DNA of 64,000 nt. Source: Cacajao melanocephalus. Its lineage: Eukaryota > Chordata > Mammalia > Primates > Pitheciidae. Below the pieces are notes generated by a model. The model saw nothing but the letters and a program-made list of their open reading frames with translations, had not been told where the DNA came from and ran no database searches. The translations under genes were made by a program, and so were the position numbers. Within the stretch, counting starts at the first letter, position 1. Each line of letters starts with the position of its first letter. The stretch is from positions 1 through 64,000 of the forward strand of contig CAUYLG010071297.1 in assembly GCA_963573385.1 (NCBI GenBank), read 5' to 3'. Below, piece by piece: positions 34,677 through 46,627 of the stretch.

Positions 34677-34749
34677 CAGAGATTGGAGGGATAGAGTAGC
34701 CATGGTTAAAGGGCACAAAAATACAATTAGATAGAATGAATAAGATCTA

Positions 34750-35060
34750 GGCTGGGCATGGTGGCTCACACCTATAATCCCAGCACTTTGGGAGGTAAAG
34801 GCAGGTGGATCACCTGAGCTCGGGAGTTCAAGACCAGACTGGGCAACGTGGCGAAACCCCGTCTCTACTAAAAATTCAAAAAATTAGCCAGTCGTGGTGG
34901 TGCATGCCTATAATCCCTACTTGAGAGGCTGAGGCAGGAGAATAGATTGAACCCAGGAGGCAGAGGTTGCAGTGAGCAGAGATCATGTCACTGAACTCCA
35001 ACCTGGGAGACAGCGAGAGACTCTGTCTCAAAAGAAAGAAAAAAATAAAAAGAAGATATA
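34750..35060 (+). mobile_element. AluS-type inserted in the L1
   Basis: Full-length Alu, GGCTGGGCATGGTGGCTCAC to a GACTCTGTCTCAAAAG tail. The L1 site AAGATCTA (34742-34749) recurs as AAGATATA at 35053-35060, a target-site duplication with one change. Confidence 0.95.
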
Positions 35061-35329
35061 GTATTCAGCAGCACAATAGAGTGATTGATTAATTAAAAAT
35101 AACTTACTATATATTTTTAAATAACTGAAAGAGTAGACTTGGAATGTTTCTAACACAAAGAAATAATATATTTTTAAGGTGATATATACCCCAATTACAC
35201 TAATTTGATCATTACACATTATATGCCTATAAGCAAACATCACATGTACCCCACACATATATACAAATATTTTGTACCCATAATAATTCATAAAATTTTT
35301 AAAGGCCCCCCTGTGATTCTAAGAAGCAG

Positions 35330-35403
35330 TGAGTGCTGAGAACCAACAATCTATCCCAATCAGAGTATTCCCATACTCCTCTATGGTAACTGTATGGGAA
35401 TGG
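35330..35403 (+). repeat. Source segment of the L1 insert
   Basis: TGAGTGCTGAGAA, then a CAACAATCTATCCCAATCA stretch, then TATTCCCATACTCCTC. Partner of 34603-34676. It lies 24 bp past the L1 3' end. Confidence 0.88.
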
Positions 35404-36529
35404 GCTTGTGGCACACTGCAAGTCAAGGAGATAGAAAAGTGACAAAGTTTCTCCTCCCGTTTCCAGAAGAGTTTTCTGAAAACATATGCCTATCCCGAGA
35501 TAAGAATTAGCAATGTTGTAGCCTCATTGTTTCTGACAATCATCTTAAGGCTGTGCAGAAAATTACTCTCAGGATGAAGCTGATCATTTGGACATCACAG
35601 CTGAAAGGGAAAAGCTGGGTACTTGAGAACATGGTTGGGCTCCTGTATCAGAACGGCACCCAGAAGCCCCTCGTTTCTTTGACTGACAGTTACATGAGCC
35701 AAGACTTTTCCTCACTGAGCTTGGTTTTCTGAGGCTTGCAGCTCAAAGCGTCCCAGCTCCTCACTGTCTTCTGTTTTAATCTGTGTCATGGAATTACTCT
35801 CTACCCCACTAACAGTAAAGGAGGATTAATATCATGACTACAAAACACACTTTATTCTATTTGAAAATATGTTTTGCTTTTCATTTTAAAAAGATTTTAT
35901 CCCACACCATAGGTTATACTATTAATAATCCCTAAGAGAGCCGATATCTATCAATGAGTGAATGAACTAACTCCACAGGCAGGTTCCTGCACATTGGGAG
36001 AACTTCCACACACCCTTTTATGGGAGGACTGCTCTCGCTCCTTAGAGTCTCATTTCAGGCTGGCAGATAATCATTTTTCTAATGTTTCCTGAGTCCTCTC
36101 CAGCCCACTCTGCCCTTCACTGTTAATGCCTGGCTCTAGTGCTCATCCTCGCTCCAAAGCCTTCATGATTCACTTACCCTCTTTTCATTGCTCTTTGAGC
36201 CTTGTCCCCAGGGAACTATGCCCTGGAATGGACAGAGCTTTCTTGCTCATCATCTTGAAATATCGTTATGTATCAGTAGGCAGGCTTTACCTTCAGCAAG
36301 AGGGTGCTGACCTGATCTAGCTAAAATATAAAAATGTGCTGCATGCACTTCACTTTTTTCTTCCTAAGAAAGCAGTGACATCTGCCAAGTATGCTGCTTG
36401 CATTGACAATGGTTTCCTAACGAGCCTTTCCACTCAGCTTTGCCCATAGAGAAAGGGCACTAGGATTGGAGGCAGAGAGACATAAAATTCAACACTATTT
36501 GGCCTTCTCTCCTTCAGGAATGCCACAGA
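35404..36529. other. Unique DNA, no gene seen
   Basis: No gene or repeat recognised. Confidence 0.5.
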
Positions 36530-36655
36530 CCTTCAGAATCTCCATCTGTAAATGGGAATAATTACACCTACATCTCAGTGTAATTGTGAAGATTACATGA
36601 AATAATGTTTATAGCATGATTTGGGGAATTGGCTGGCATTCAATATACATAAAAG
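36530..36655 (+). mobile_element. MIR fragment
   Basis: CTCCATCTGTAAATGGGAAT, ACACCTACATCTCAGTGTA and GAAGATTACATGAAATAATG match the 3' half of the MIR core. Confidence 0.85.
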
Positions 36656-37847
36656 TTATGTGCATAGATAAAATAAAAACACTTTAGCCAACATGAAGGT
36701 CAATTTTGCTGCCACTGAGAGACTCTTCTGAGACTGGTGACTCCTATTGAGTAAGCAGTGCCAACCTCACCAATTGGTTGTACCCAGGGTGGCCTCGTGG
36801 CTCCACCTGGGCAATTCATATTCTCTCTCCCAGGAATTGGGAGGCAGAATCAGAAGTCAATTCATTTAGTTGTAAGAAGATGAGCTGAAAGATCATAAAA
36901 ATATGGACACTGAAGTCACTGTCATGGAAACAGAGGAGTGAGCAGGAAAGGCAACAGGTAGAGAAGAGGGCAAAGCAGAAGCAAACAGGGGAGCAAGAGT
37001 GAACACTATTTGTACAGAAAGGAGAGAGAAGACCCACAAAGTTCACCTCCATGGACCTGAACATATGTAGTTCATGCACTTATATTTGAAGTCTCTTTAA
37101 GAGCATTTCCATTGCAACAAACAAACCTCAAGACAAACACTGAGACAAAGTTTTTGTTACACAGTCAAAAGGAAAGGGAGGGAGAGTAAGAAAGAGAAAG
37201 AGAGACTCATCTACAGTCATACACACATAGATTCAACTCTCTAGCCCTCCAGCTTTTCAAGACTGATATTTCTTTGCCACCACACACAGACATATTGCTA
37301 TTGCCTTGGGGATTGTGAGAGAAGAAATCAAATTGGGTGGTGAAGGAAAGTGGACTATTTTGAGATTTCCCCCAAAGAGCAAAAATAGGAGCCATGGTAA
37401 GGACCCACAGGCATTGCAGTCTAAATGCATCACACATATTCTCCTCTGCACAATCACTGCTCTCCAAAGAGCAAGCCTTGGGCTCAAAGCCTTAGCTTCT
37501 CACACAGAGGCAGTCAAGTCTAAAGGGCTTAGGGGGAAATACATCAATCAAGCCATTCTTCGGTAAATGTGAGGAACATTAAGATGTTGGTGAGGCCTGT
37601 GGCCTGTTATTACCATCAACTGTAAGATGTGCTTCTACAGAAGTTCTCAGATTAGAGGAATTTTATAAAAACAGCACCATATTATTATATATTATAATGA
37701 GGAAGGAAGTGCATGGGAGAAGCAATTTTTAGAAAGTAGGATGACAGGGAGATTAAATATTTTCCTTGTGGGGTGCCAAAAGGAACAAAATTTATCAGAA
37801 ACTGGTAAAAGAGGGATGAGAATGAAGTGAGGTAAGGGTCTCATGCA
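36656..37847. other. Unique DNA, no gene seen
   Basis: Short overlapping frames only. A purine-rich stretch lies at 37170-37205. Confidence 0.5.
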
Positions 37848-37990
37848 TTCCAGGCTCTGTCGTTTACTAACTGGGCGACTTTAAGCAAGTTCATTTACTA
37901 TTCTGTGCCTTGTTTTCCTAACATGTAAAATGGGGATAATAACAAAATCCTTACCTCATAGGATTATTTTAGCAATTAGGTGAGAATTGC
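37848..37990 (+). mobile_element. MIR
   Basis: GTCGTTTACTAACTGGGCGA, TTCTGTGCCTTGTTTTCC, AACATGTAAAATGGGGATAA and CCTCATAGGATTATTTTAGC match the MIR core closely. Confidence 0.92.
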
Positions 37991-39134
37991 ACCTTCCAGG
38001 CATCTGACACATCTCACTACCTTCAGCTGTGTTTACTGTCTTTAGTTGGGCTTTCCCAGAAAGCGACAACAACGAGACTAGGATTTACGTGCAAGCAATT
38101 GATTTGGGAGGTGATCTCATGAAGCACCAGCAGGGAACTGCGGAAGTGAGATTAAAAGATTAAAGAAATTAACTTAAGGAGCACTCCAGAGCAGCCATCA
38201 CTGTGGGCACTTGATTTAGTCACACTAACAGGCCAACAAACTCTCCATCCTGGCATTCAGACAGTGCGAAGGAGACATATTCAAGGGGTATTAGAGTCAT
38301 CTTGTCATCCCACAAATGTCACCATAGGGCATAGACCAACCTGAATTTGATGAACCTTGGCCAGTACTTTTGTTGAGAGACCTGAAATGCCTAAAAGTAT
38401 AGCTTTTGGGTTTGAAAGTATGCCTAAGAAAAATTCCAAGCAACCAAGTCATTTCAGTAAAGCATGTATGTACAATGGGAATGAAATCACTGTATTGATT
38501 CCCCAAAGAAAATAAATCTGCCTTGACTATCTCAATGCATTCAAGCAAGGGCCTAGTCAATGCAATCTGAGGTTCCACGTGGTTTTCACCCAGGCTTCAA
38601 GGGAAAGAGGGTCACCTTAATATTTACTGACTCATATTTCACTGCACCTTCATCTCACCTCTCCAAGTCTGTTCTATTGTTCATCCTGTTATTTCTGGCT
38701 GCAGGATGAGGGTCTTACATCTGTTTCTGAATTCATCTGTCAGTTGACAACTCAAACCTACTGGTGCACCTCTATTCTTATACTGTGGCTTTTCACCACT
38801 GTGCAAGAGTGGACATCCTTCCCAGAGTGAATGTCTCTGGATGCTCCCAAATGTCTCTTTCTCCAGGCTCCAGGGCAGCACTATGTCCCCTAACCTCTCC
38901 ATGCTGCAAAACTCTGTTGTATTCTAGGGAGGGTATGGTGAGCACTCCTCTCTGCTCCATAGCACTCTCTAATGCCTGAAGCAGAAAAGTCTGGGTCCCT
39001 AAATCTCACCAAGACCCTCTTTCCAAACAGCTCAGTGAGTTTTCTGCCCACAAACACCTTATCCACGGGGCTCAGACACAAGCCAGTCGGGCATATAGAC
39101 TTCTAATGGACCTGCTATGTCTTATAGGACCCCA
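37991..39134. other. Unique DNA, no gene seen
   Basis: Nothing recognised. Frames of 60-93 codons on both strands lack signatures. Confidence 0.5.
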
Positions 39135-39365
39135 TCTGATTCAGCCCCTGGTTACCTTTACAACAGCATCTCTTATCAGTCTTCCTCCCATGCACTCAGC
39201 TCCAGGCACACTGGCCTTCTTGATGTTTCTGAAGAACTCAAGAAGCTCTTTCCAGCTTCAGTACCTTTGTGCTGGTTACTCTCTGTGCCTGGAATGTTCT
39301 TCCCTGTGATCTCTGGAAAGCTGACCCCTTCTTGTTATTCAGAGCTCAGCTTAAATGTCATTCTG
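39135..39365 (+). mobile_element. L2 LINE 3' region
   Basis: CACACTGGCCTTCTTGATGT, GTACCTTTGTGCTGGTTACT, CTCTGTGCCTGGAATGTTCT and CAGCTTAAATGTCATTCTG are L2 words in order. The 133-codon frame over it (39117-39518) is a chance opening. Confidence 0.88.
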
Positions 39366-39944
39366 ATCATTGGCGTTAAATTGTCAGCTATCAGCTCAGC
39401 ACCAAGCCACCATGCCCATCTAAGGATGAGAACTGTTTCTCAGAGCCCCCTTTTCTGTTTTCCTAGGAGTTCAAGCAAGATGTGGAAGGCAGAAGTCACT
39501 ATTATTGCAAAGTCGTGAGTGTAAGACAAGGCCACTCTCATGGACACACTTTACAAGCCTACTTGAAGAGCTAGTGTTGTGCTACTTCTTGAACTTTGCT
39601 TTGAGTTCCAGCTTTTCCAGGTGAAGGTGGAGGCTGCTTCTGTGATGCTAGAGCTGCAGCTTTTCAGGCCTTCACTCTCCAGCTACTCTCACATTCACAC
39701 CACCCCATATTCCTGGAATACTTGAATTGCCTGTTTTTCTGCCTGGAACCCACGTTGCTACACCACATAGCTGAAGTATGTCCCTATTCTCAACCTCAGT
39801 ACCCTCTTTTATCTCCTTAGCACATCTCAGTGACATTTTCTTTCTTCATTTATTTGTTTGCTTCCTGTCTCCATTGCTGCCCCACCCCCACACCATAGGA
39901 ACACAAATGGGAACTTGGGCTTTTTTGTTCACTTCTGTTTTGCC

Positions 39945-40420
39945 CAGTGTGTGAACCCAGAAAATCTGACACAGGTGTCAGTTAATTTAGAAAGTTTATT
40001 TTGCCAAGGTTGAGGATGCGCCATGACACAGCCTCAGGAAGTGCTGACGATGTGTGCCCAAGGTGGTCAAGGCATAGCTTGGTTTTATACATCTTAGGGA
40101 GTCAAATCAATCAATATATGTAAGAAGTACATTGGTTCAGTCTAGAAAGGCGGGACAACTCCAAGCAAAGGCAGGAAGTCTTGAAGCAGGGAAGGGGCTT
40201 CTAGGTCACAGATAGGTGAGGGACAAATGGTTGCATTTTTTTTGTTTCTAATTAGCCTTTCCAAAGGAGGCAATCAGATGTGCATTTATCTCAGTGAGCA
40301 GAGGGGTGACTTTGAATAGAATTGAAGACAGGTTTGCCCTAAGCAATTTCCAACATGAATTTTCTTTCATGCTGGTGATTTAGCTTAGTGATTTTGGGGG
40401 CCCAAGATATTTCCCTTTCA
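39945..40420 (-). mobile_element. ERV LTR-like block, antisense, unnamed
   Basis: AAGTTTATTTTGCCAAGGTT (reverse of an AATAAA-bearing end), a GACACAGCCTCAGGAAGTGC region, a CTTGGTTTTATACATCTTAG region and AGTACATTGGTTCAGTC recall a class I LTR read backwards. Family not assigned. Confidence 0.55.
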
Positions 40421-40604
40421 CAAGTGCATGGCTTCAAATAAAGTACGTTTTTGAACAGAAGTTCTAATAGCTTCATAATTGTACAACTGGTCAGATGGAA
40501 CTGCAGGGGTGGAAAGGATATTGTTGCATGAGAATTCCACTAAACAGTATTTACTTACGGGGTACAAACCAGTGTAATTCTGACGTCCTTTGCAAAGGAA
40601 GTAC

Positions 40605-40720
40605 AGATGCATTTATTGAGCACCTACTATAGTCATGCCAAGAAGTGTGCTAGGCTCTTTAACATAAATTATCTCTTTCACTTGCCTATAAAATAAAATT
40701 TCTGTATTATGAGTGCCTAG
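40605..40720 (-). mobile_element. MIR/L2-type relic, antisense
   Basis: GCATTTATTGAGCACCTACT, GTGTGCTAGGCTCTTTAACA and TAAATTATCTCTTTCAC follow the reverse MIR/L2 end pattern. Confidence 0.65.
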
Positions 40721-41149
40721 ATTAATGTAGGATTCAATAAGCTTCTCAGAAAACTCAGACCAGATGTCTCTATCTTAAATTTCAAGATCTTACTTGGCCC
40801 TAGTCCTGTTCCCTCTAGCCAGAACACAGCAGCAGGCTCCTAGAAGGAAAAATGAACTATTTAAGGATTTCCTGATGGAAGCAGAGGCTCACAGCTTGGT
40901 ATCAACTCAGAGAGCATCTCTGTCTGTGGTCAGTGCAGAGTCTGATACTTGAGGTTAGACATTGTGTCTCTGCCAGTGCCTCATTTTAAAGCCCAGGATT
41001 GTTTCTGGTTGGCCATCTACCAATTAGAAGCAAAACAAGAATGAAATAAACTAAAACACTACTGCGATGACATACACGAGATGAGTAATAAAGGTCACCT
41101 TCATCTGTAAATAGCTCGTTTTTGATGAGCTCCTTTGCACATTTCAATC
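40721..41149. other. Unique DNA, no gene seen
   Basis: Nothing recognised. Confidence 0.5.
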
Positions 41150-41580
41150 ACTGAAATACAGTGGACTGTGGCTAAGAGTACAGTGTTCACCTGTCTGTGG
41201 CTCTCTGTTCCTTCCTAGGCACATGGGCCTATACTTTCCAGGTCTCTTGCAGGTAGATGGAGTCACATGACTGTTTCTAACTAATGGACAGTGAGTGAAA
41301 GTGATAGGTGCCACTTCTGGTCAAGGAACTTCAGAGTAGGTCTAAATGCTCTGTGTTTCCTCTTTCTCAGACAGAACCTGGAAATCATGTTTGTGATCTG
41401 GCATCAATACGTGATAGTAGGGCTTATTCGGGCTGGATCTCAGCATTTACAGCAAAGCATCCCACTGTAAGATATACTGAATAAATATAAATTAAATCCT
41501 TTTTCTGTTAAGTCACTGAGATGTGGGAAGTAATTTGTTACTCCAACATAACTTAACCTGTCCTAACTAATATCAAATCC
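41150..41580 (+). mobile_element. Ancient LTR-like element, unnamed
   Basis: GTAGATGGAGTCACATGACT, TGATAGGTGCCACTTCTGG, an AATAAA near 41481, and a TTAAGTCACTGAGATGTGGG ... CCTGTCCTAACTAATA end form a recognisable old repeat style. Family not assigned. Confidence 0.45.
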
Positions 41581-42660
41581 AAGAAGTTCTTTCCTCATGA
41601 TAATTTCTACTGTATAAGTGAATAATAATTAATGAGATCCTGGGTAGTGATTCTGAAGGACACTGTACTTTTCTCCTGGGTATACAAAAGCACTTTGTAT
41701 ACATTGTCTCCTTTATGCATATAGCATTTCTGTATTGAAAAACTAGAATGATCATTTTCATGTGAAAATTAAAGTAAAAGAAGTGAATTGATTATCCATA
41801 GATAATCACAACTCATTAGAAAGAGCCTAAAAAGAAAAATCCATATGGACTTATTACCAGCATCAGGCTTCGTTCATTCACAAAACAATCTCTTGGGCCT
41901 TTCTGGGCTAGCATCCATTTCTTGCCTCTCATAAAACCCCTTACCAGAATACAACGGTGCTAAAAGAATGGAAAAAAAAAGTATAATAGCTTTTTGGACA
42001 TAAAACCTGAAGTAGTTGTATTGTATGGCATGTCTGTGGCCTTAATGTAAATTATTTTTTTCTTTTGATTTCTTCCTGCTCTGCTAATAGCATGCCCTCC
42101 AGAGTAATAAAGTTACCCAGCCAACTAAGCTCTTGCATTACTAAAAAGTATTACCCAAGAACAGCATGCAAGCACTAAAGCTTTTTCCCCCATCCTGTGA
42201 AAAATGTAACACTGGCTAAAAAGGAAAGCCATCCGTGGAACCAATTTGGCGTTTGTTGGGTTTTTTTTCCTTCCCCTCAGCTACTAGTAACAATTTAAAG
42301 ACTAAATAAGAGTCAAGGATTATATTCAATTCGTTGACAACACTAGTTATTCTACTTATTGTTATACTTTAGAATATATATTCATTTAGATAGATGGGTG
42401 ACAAATATTAAGTGGCTTTATAATTTCTGACTAGAGCCTTTTCTTTAAAAAAATCAAATTTAATTTTTAAACACTGAAGAAAGGTAAGTAATAAATAATA
42501 GGAGAGTGAAACAAAATAAACTTATTTTCAATCATGACCATATTCTCTCTATGAGCTTTTTGGATTAATCTAATATGGAACAGATTTATCTAAAAATAAT
42601 GAAGATAAGTGATACTGTAAGATATTATTATTAGTATTTCTTAATATTTCTTAGTATTTG
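41581..42660. other. Unique DNA; 41995-42290 possible conserved element
   Basis: No gene seen. The part from ATAAAACCTGAAGTAG to CAATTTGGCGTTTG is repeat-free, with CTCTGCTAATAGCATGC and GTAATAAAGTTACCC words. It looks better preserved than its flanks, by impression only. Confidence 0.3.
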
Positions 42661-42754
42661 TCAACTGTAATTGGCTCAACTGTATCTTCTGACCTGGGCT
42701 TTATCCATTTCTGGAATCATGCTTGTCTTTTGGAATAATGACTGTCTGAAAGCC

Positions 42755-42789
42755 TTTGTTTGTTTGTTTGTTTTGTTTTGTTTTGTTTT
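42755..42789 (+). repeat. (TTTG)n/(TTTTG)n microsatellite
   Basis: Four TTTG-type units pass into TTTTG units. Confidence 0.9.
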
Positions 42790-43129
42790 AGCTTTTTATT
42801 TGCTTTTAGATTCATTTCTCTTCTTTCCCCCACTCTGCTCTATTTCCAAGCTCCTTGGACATACATTTTTACCTAGGTCCAGCAAGGTAGTCACTGACAG
42901 GGGATTAAAGGTGGAATCACAGAGAAGCCAGGGATCTCTCCACTCCCACGCCAACTTTCCTTACCCACCTCCTTCCCTCCCTCCCTTGGGCAGTCTCTGG
43001 AGGGAATTGCATTTCTTCAGATAGTTCTAGATATGACAGAGAAATCCCAGCCTCTACAATCCCCATATTATTTCCTAAAATTTTTGTTGTACTACTTTTT
43101 ATGTTTAGACCTATGATTGGACCCAGAAT

Positions 43130-43198
43130 TGTGTGTGTGTGTGTGTGTGAGTGTGTGTGTATACACGCGCATGCGCAGGAGTGTGCGTGCGTGCGTGC
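43130..43198 (+). repeat. (TG)n microsatellite passing into GC-rich alternating DNA
   Basis: TG repeats to 43160, then ATACAC, GCGCATGCGC and (GTGC)n units. Bases 43151-43177 alternate purine and pyrimidine without a break, a Z-DNA-prone pattern. Two 10-bp palindromes (43157-43166 and 43167-43176) adjoin. Confidence 0.93.
43166..43177 (+). promoter_or_regulatory. Perfect NRF1 consensus site
   Basis: CGCGCATGCGCA fits the known NRF1 motif YGCGCAYGCGCR at every position. It lies inside the microsatellite. Binding is known to need unmethylated CpGs, so occupancy is not implied. Confidence 0.6.
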
Positions 43199-43437
43199 AA
43201 CGTAGGGTGGAGTAAGATTCTTTTCTAAATGTGTGTGTATGATTAACTCAGTGCTATTTATTGAAAAGACCATCGTTTTCCTCACAGTACTCTTCCCCAC
43301 AGTACTGCAGCACCATCTTTGTCATAAATTAAGTGACCTTATATATGTGTCAATTTTTGGACTCTCTCCTGTTTTATTGGTATTCGTCTTTATATCTGTA
43401 TCACATTACATTACTTACAGCAGCTTTCTTCATATTT

Positions 43438-43979
<542 letters not shown>

Positions 43980-45330
43980 AAATACACATTTAAGAATCAG
44001 CATGCTACTTTTTAAGAGAAAGAGAAAATAAACAAACAAACCTGGAATTCCATAGGACCTGTAAGTCCACACTGGAGAACTAATATCTTTTTAATATTGA
44101 GCTTTCCAGTCAGTAAATATGGTTTATTCCTGCACTATTTTGGTCTTCTTTAACTTTTTCTATAGAGTTGCTTAGTTTTCAGTGAAGATTTACATATCTT
44201 CCACTACATTAATTCTAGAGATTTCATGTTATTTGAAGCTACGGTAAATTTTTTGTAATTTTTAATTTAATTATTTTGCTAATATATAGAAAATCTGTCA
44301 TTATTTATATATTTACATTTTATCCAGTGTTTGCTAAACTCATTTTTTAAGTTTTTGTAATTTTTTTTGGATTTTCTATGTTTACAACATATCAGCAGTG
44401 AACGATGAAAATTTCATTTCATCAATTTCAATTCTTATACACTTTCTTTCTTTTCCTTGCCTACTTGCAGGAGCTAGAACCCTATCTTGTTCCTGATATG
44501 AGAGAAAAAGCTTCAGTATCTCGCCATTAAGGATGATGTTAGCTGTACTATGTTGTAGAACACCCTTCATCAGAAAGAGAATTTCTTTTTTATTATTTGT
44601 TTGCTGGGTGCTATTAAATGTTTCTATTATAAACCATTTTAATTTTATCAAATATTTTTCCTGCTCCTATTTAGATAAATATATGATTTTCTTTTTTATT
44701 TTGTTAATTTCCATGATTTTAATCTTGTATTATTAGAAAATCCAACTTGATTCTGATGTATTAGCCTTTCTATATATCATTGGGTTTACTATTGAAATAT
44801 TTTTGTTTATGATTTTTATAACTATATTCAAGATGTTGACTTATAGTTTTTATGTATCTTGTTGTCTTTGTCCAGTTTGGTGTCAGTATTATCTTGGCCA
44901 CGTGAAAATAGTAGGGAATGTTTCTTTTCCTTTCTTTTGATTTTTAGAAGAGTTTATCTAAAATTGATGTTATATCTTCCTTAAATATTTGGAATAATTT
45001 GGAAGTGAAGTCATCTAGGATTAGAGACAATTGTGAAAATTGTTTAACTGTGGTTTCAATTTCCTTAATAGATATGGAACTTTTCAAATATTCTATCTTT
45101 CCTTGATTTAACTTTGGTAAGTTGAAATTTTCTATAAATTTATTTATTTAACCTGAATATTCATATATAGGTATAAACTTGTTCACAATACCCTATTGTG
45201 ACTTTCAATGACTGTATGATCCATAATAATATCTCTCATTTACTCTTAATGTTGGTAATTTGAGTTTCTTATTTATCAATCTTTCCACAAAATTATAAAG
45301 TGTTGATTTGTTGTTGGGTTTTTGGGGGGG

Positions 45331-45635
45331 TTGTTTGTTTGTTTGTGACAGGGTATCTGTCTGTTACCCAGTCTGGAGTGCAGGGGCAGAATCATAGCTC
45401 ACCGTAGCCTCGAACTCCTGGGTTCAAACAATCATTCTGCCTCAGCCTCCCAAGTAGCTAGGACTACAAACATGTGCCATCACACCTGGCTAATATTTAT
45501 TTATTTATTTATTTTTGTAGAGACAATGTCTCACTATGTTGCCCGAACTGGTCTTGAACTTCTGACCTCATAAGATCCTTCTGCCTCAGCCTTCCAAATT
45601 ACTAGAATTACAGGTATGAGCCACCTTACCCGGCC
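45331..45635 (-). mobile_element. AluJ, antisense, inside the L1
   Basis: GTTTGTTTGTGACAGGG through CCTCGAACTCCTGGGTTC to GAGCCACCTTACCCGGCC. Highly diverged, with a (TTTA)n run in the middle A-rich linker (about 45497-45513). Confidence 0.93.
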
Positions 45636-46142
45636 TGGTCTTTTTTAAGAGTCAAATTTGGATTTGTTGATATATTCTATTTTAAATACGTTTTTTATTT
45701 TATTAATTTCCCATCTTTTTATTTCATCCCTTTTATTATCTTTGGTTTTAGTTTTCTCTTTATATTTTAACACCTCTTGTCTCATACACACAATGAACAT
45801 TATAATTTCCCTCCTAAGCATGATACTTTTATTAACGATGAGTTTAAAATATTTTCTAATTTCCATTGTGATATCTTTTTTGACTTTTAAGTTACTTCAA
45901 AAGAAAATTGCTATGTTTCCAAATATTTGAGGACTTTCAAGTTACCTTTTATAACCAATTTCTATCTTAAATTTTTTGTAACCAAATAATAAATGCTTAT
46001 AATTTCCATCCCTTGATACCTGAGATTTGCTTTATGATCTAGGACACTGTATGTGTTTGCAAATGTTTCCCATGCACCAGAAAATAATGTGCATTATAAA
46101 GTTATTTATTGCAATGTCACACATTTGCTAATTAGGTTAAAT

Positions 46143-46248
46143 TAGAAAATCATGTTGTTTGTATCTTCTCTATTCTTAATAAATTATTGTGTGCAAATCA
46201 GAAAATCATGTTGTTCAAATATCCCCTATTCTTATAAAATTTTTGTGT
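46143..46248 (+). repeat. Diverged tandem duplication in the L1, period 56
   Basis: GAAAATCATGTTGTT occurs at 46145 and 46201. Each is followed by a related CTATTCTTA and TTTTGTGT/TATTGTGT stretch. Confidence 0.85.
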
Positions 46249-46602
46249 CTGTATTGTAACAGTTAAAGTCTTTCAATATATAATTGACTTTATATTTTAT
46301 TTTAGTTTTTTCAGTTTTGTTTTATAGATTTTTAGATGTTATTTGATGCACAAAAATTAGAATGATTATAGCATCTTGGTGGATTGACTTCTTGATCACC
46401 ATAAAAGGCTCCTTTTTCTCTAATGATACTTATTCTTTAAAGTATGTTTTGCCTGTTACACGATTTGCTAATATTAGTAGCAGTATATATAGCTGACCCG
46501 TTTTCTTTGATTGGTGTTTGACAGTATACTTTCTTCATACTTTAATTTGATCATTTCTGTGTAATATATTAAAGTGATGTAGCTTGTAAATATATTTTGT
46601 AT

Positions 46603-46627
46603 TTTTTTGATACAGTGTATCAAAAAA
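46603..46627. repeat. Perfect 12-bp inverted repeat, 1-base centre
   Basis: TTTTTTGATACA, a single G, then its exact reverse complement, inside the L1 relic. Confidence 0.95.

Larger units (their letters stand above)
34020..35306 (+). mobile_element. L1 (older primate type) 3' end, twice interrupted
   Basis: Late ORF2 and 3' UTR words in order: CAATAACAAATGCTGGTAAG, GTGGAGAAAGTGGAACCCTC, CAGCACTATTCACAATAGC, GGAATATTATTCAACCATAA, and after the Alu CAATTACACTAATTTGATCA and CACATGTACCCCACACATA. The AluS (34750-35052) and a roughly 75-bp copy of downstream DNA (34603-34676) interrupt it. Confidence 0.9.

Noticed and set aside
34020..35306. Coding-competent L1
   Set aside because: Only the 3' end is present, and the frames are broken by an AluS and another insert.
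39117..39518. 133-codon plus frame
   Set aside because: It covers the noncoding-like L2 3' region. No reverse-transcriptase motif.
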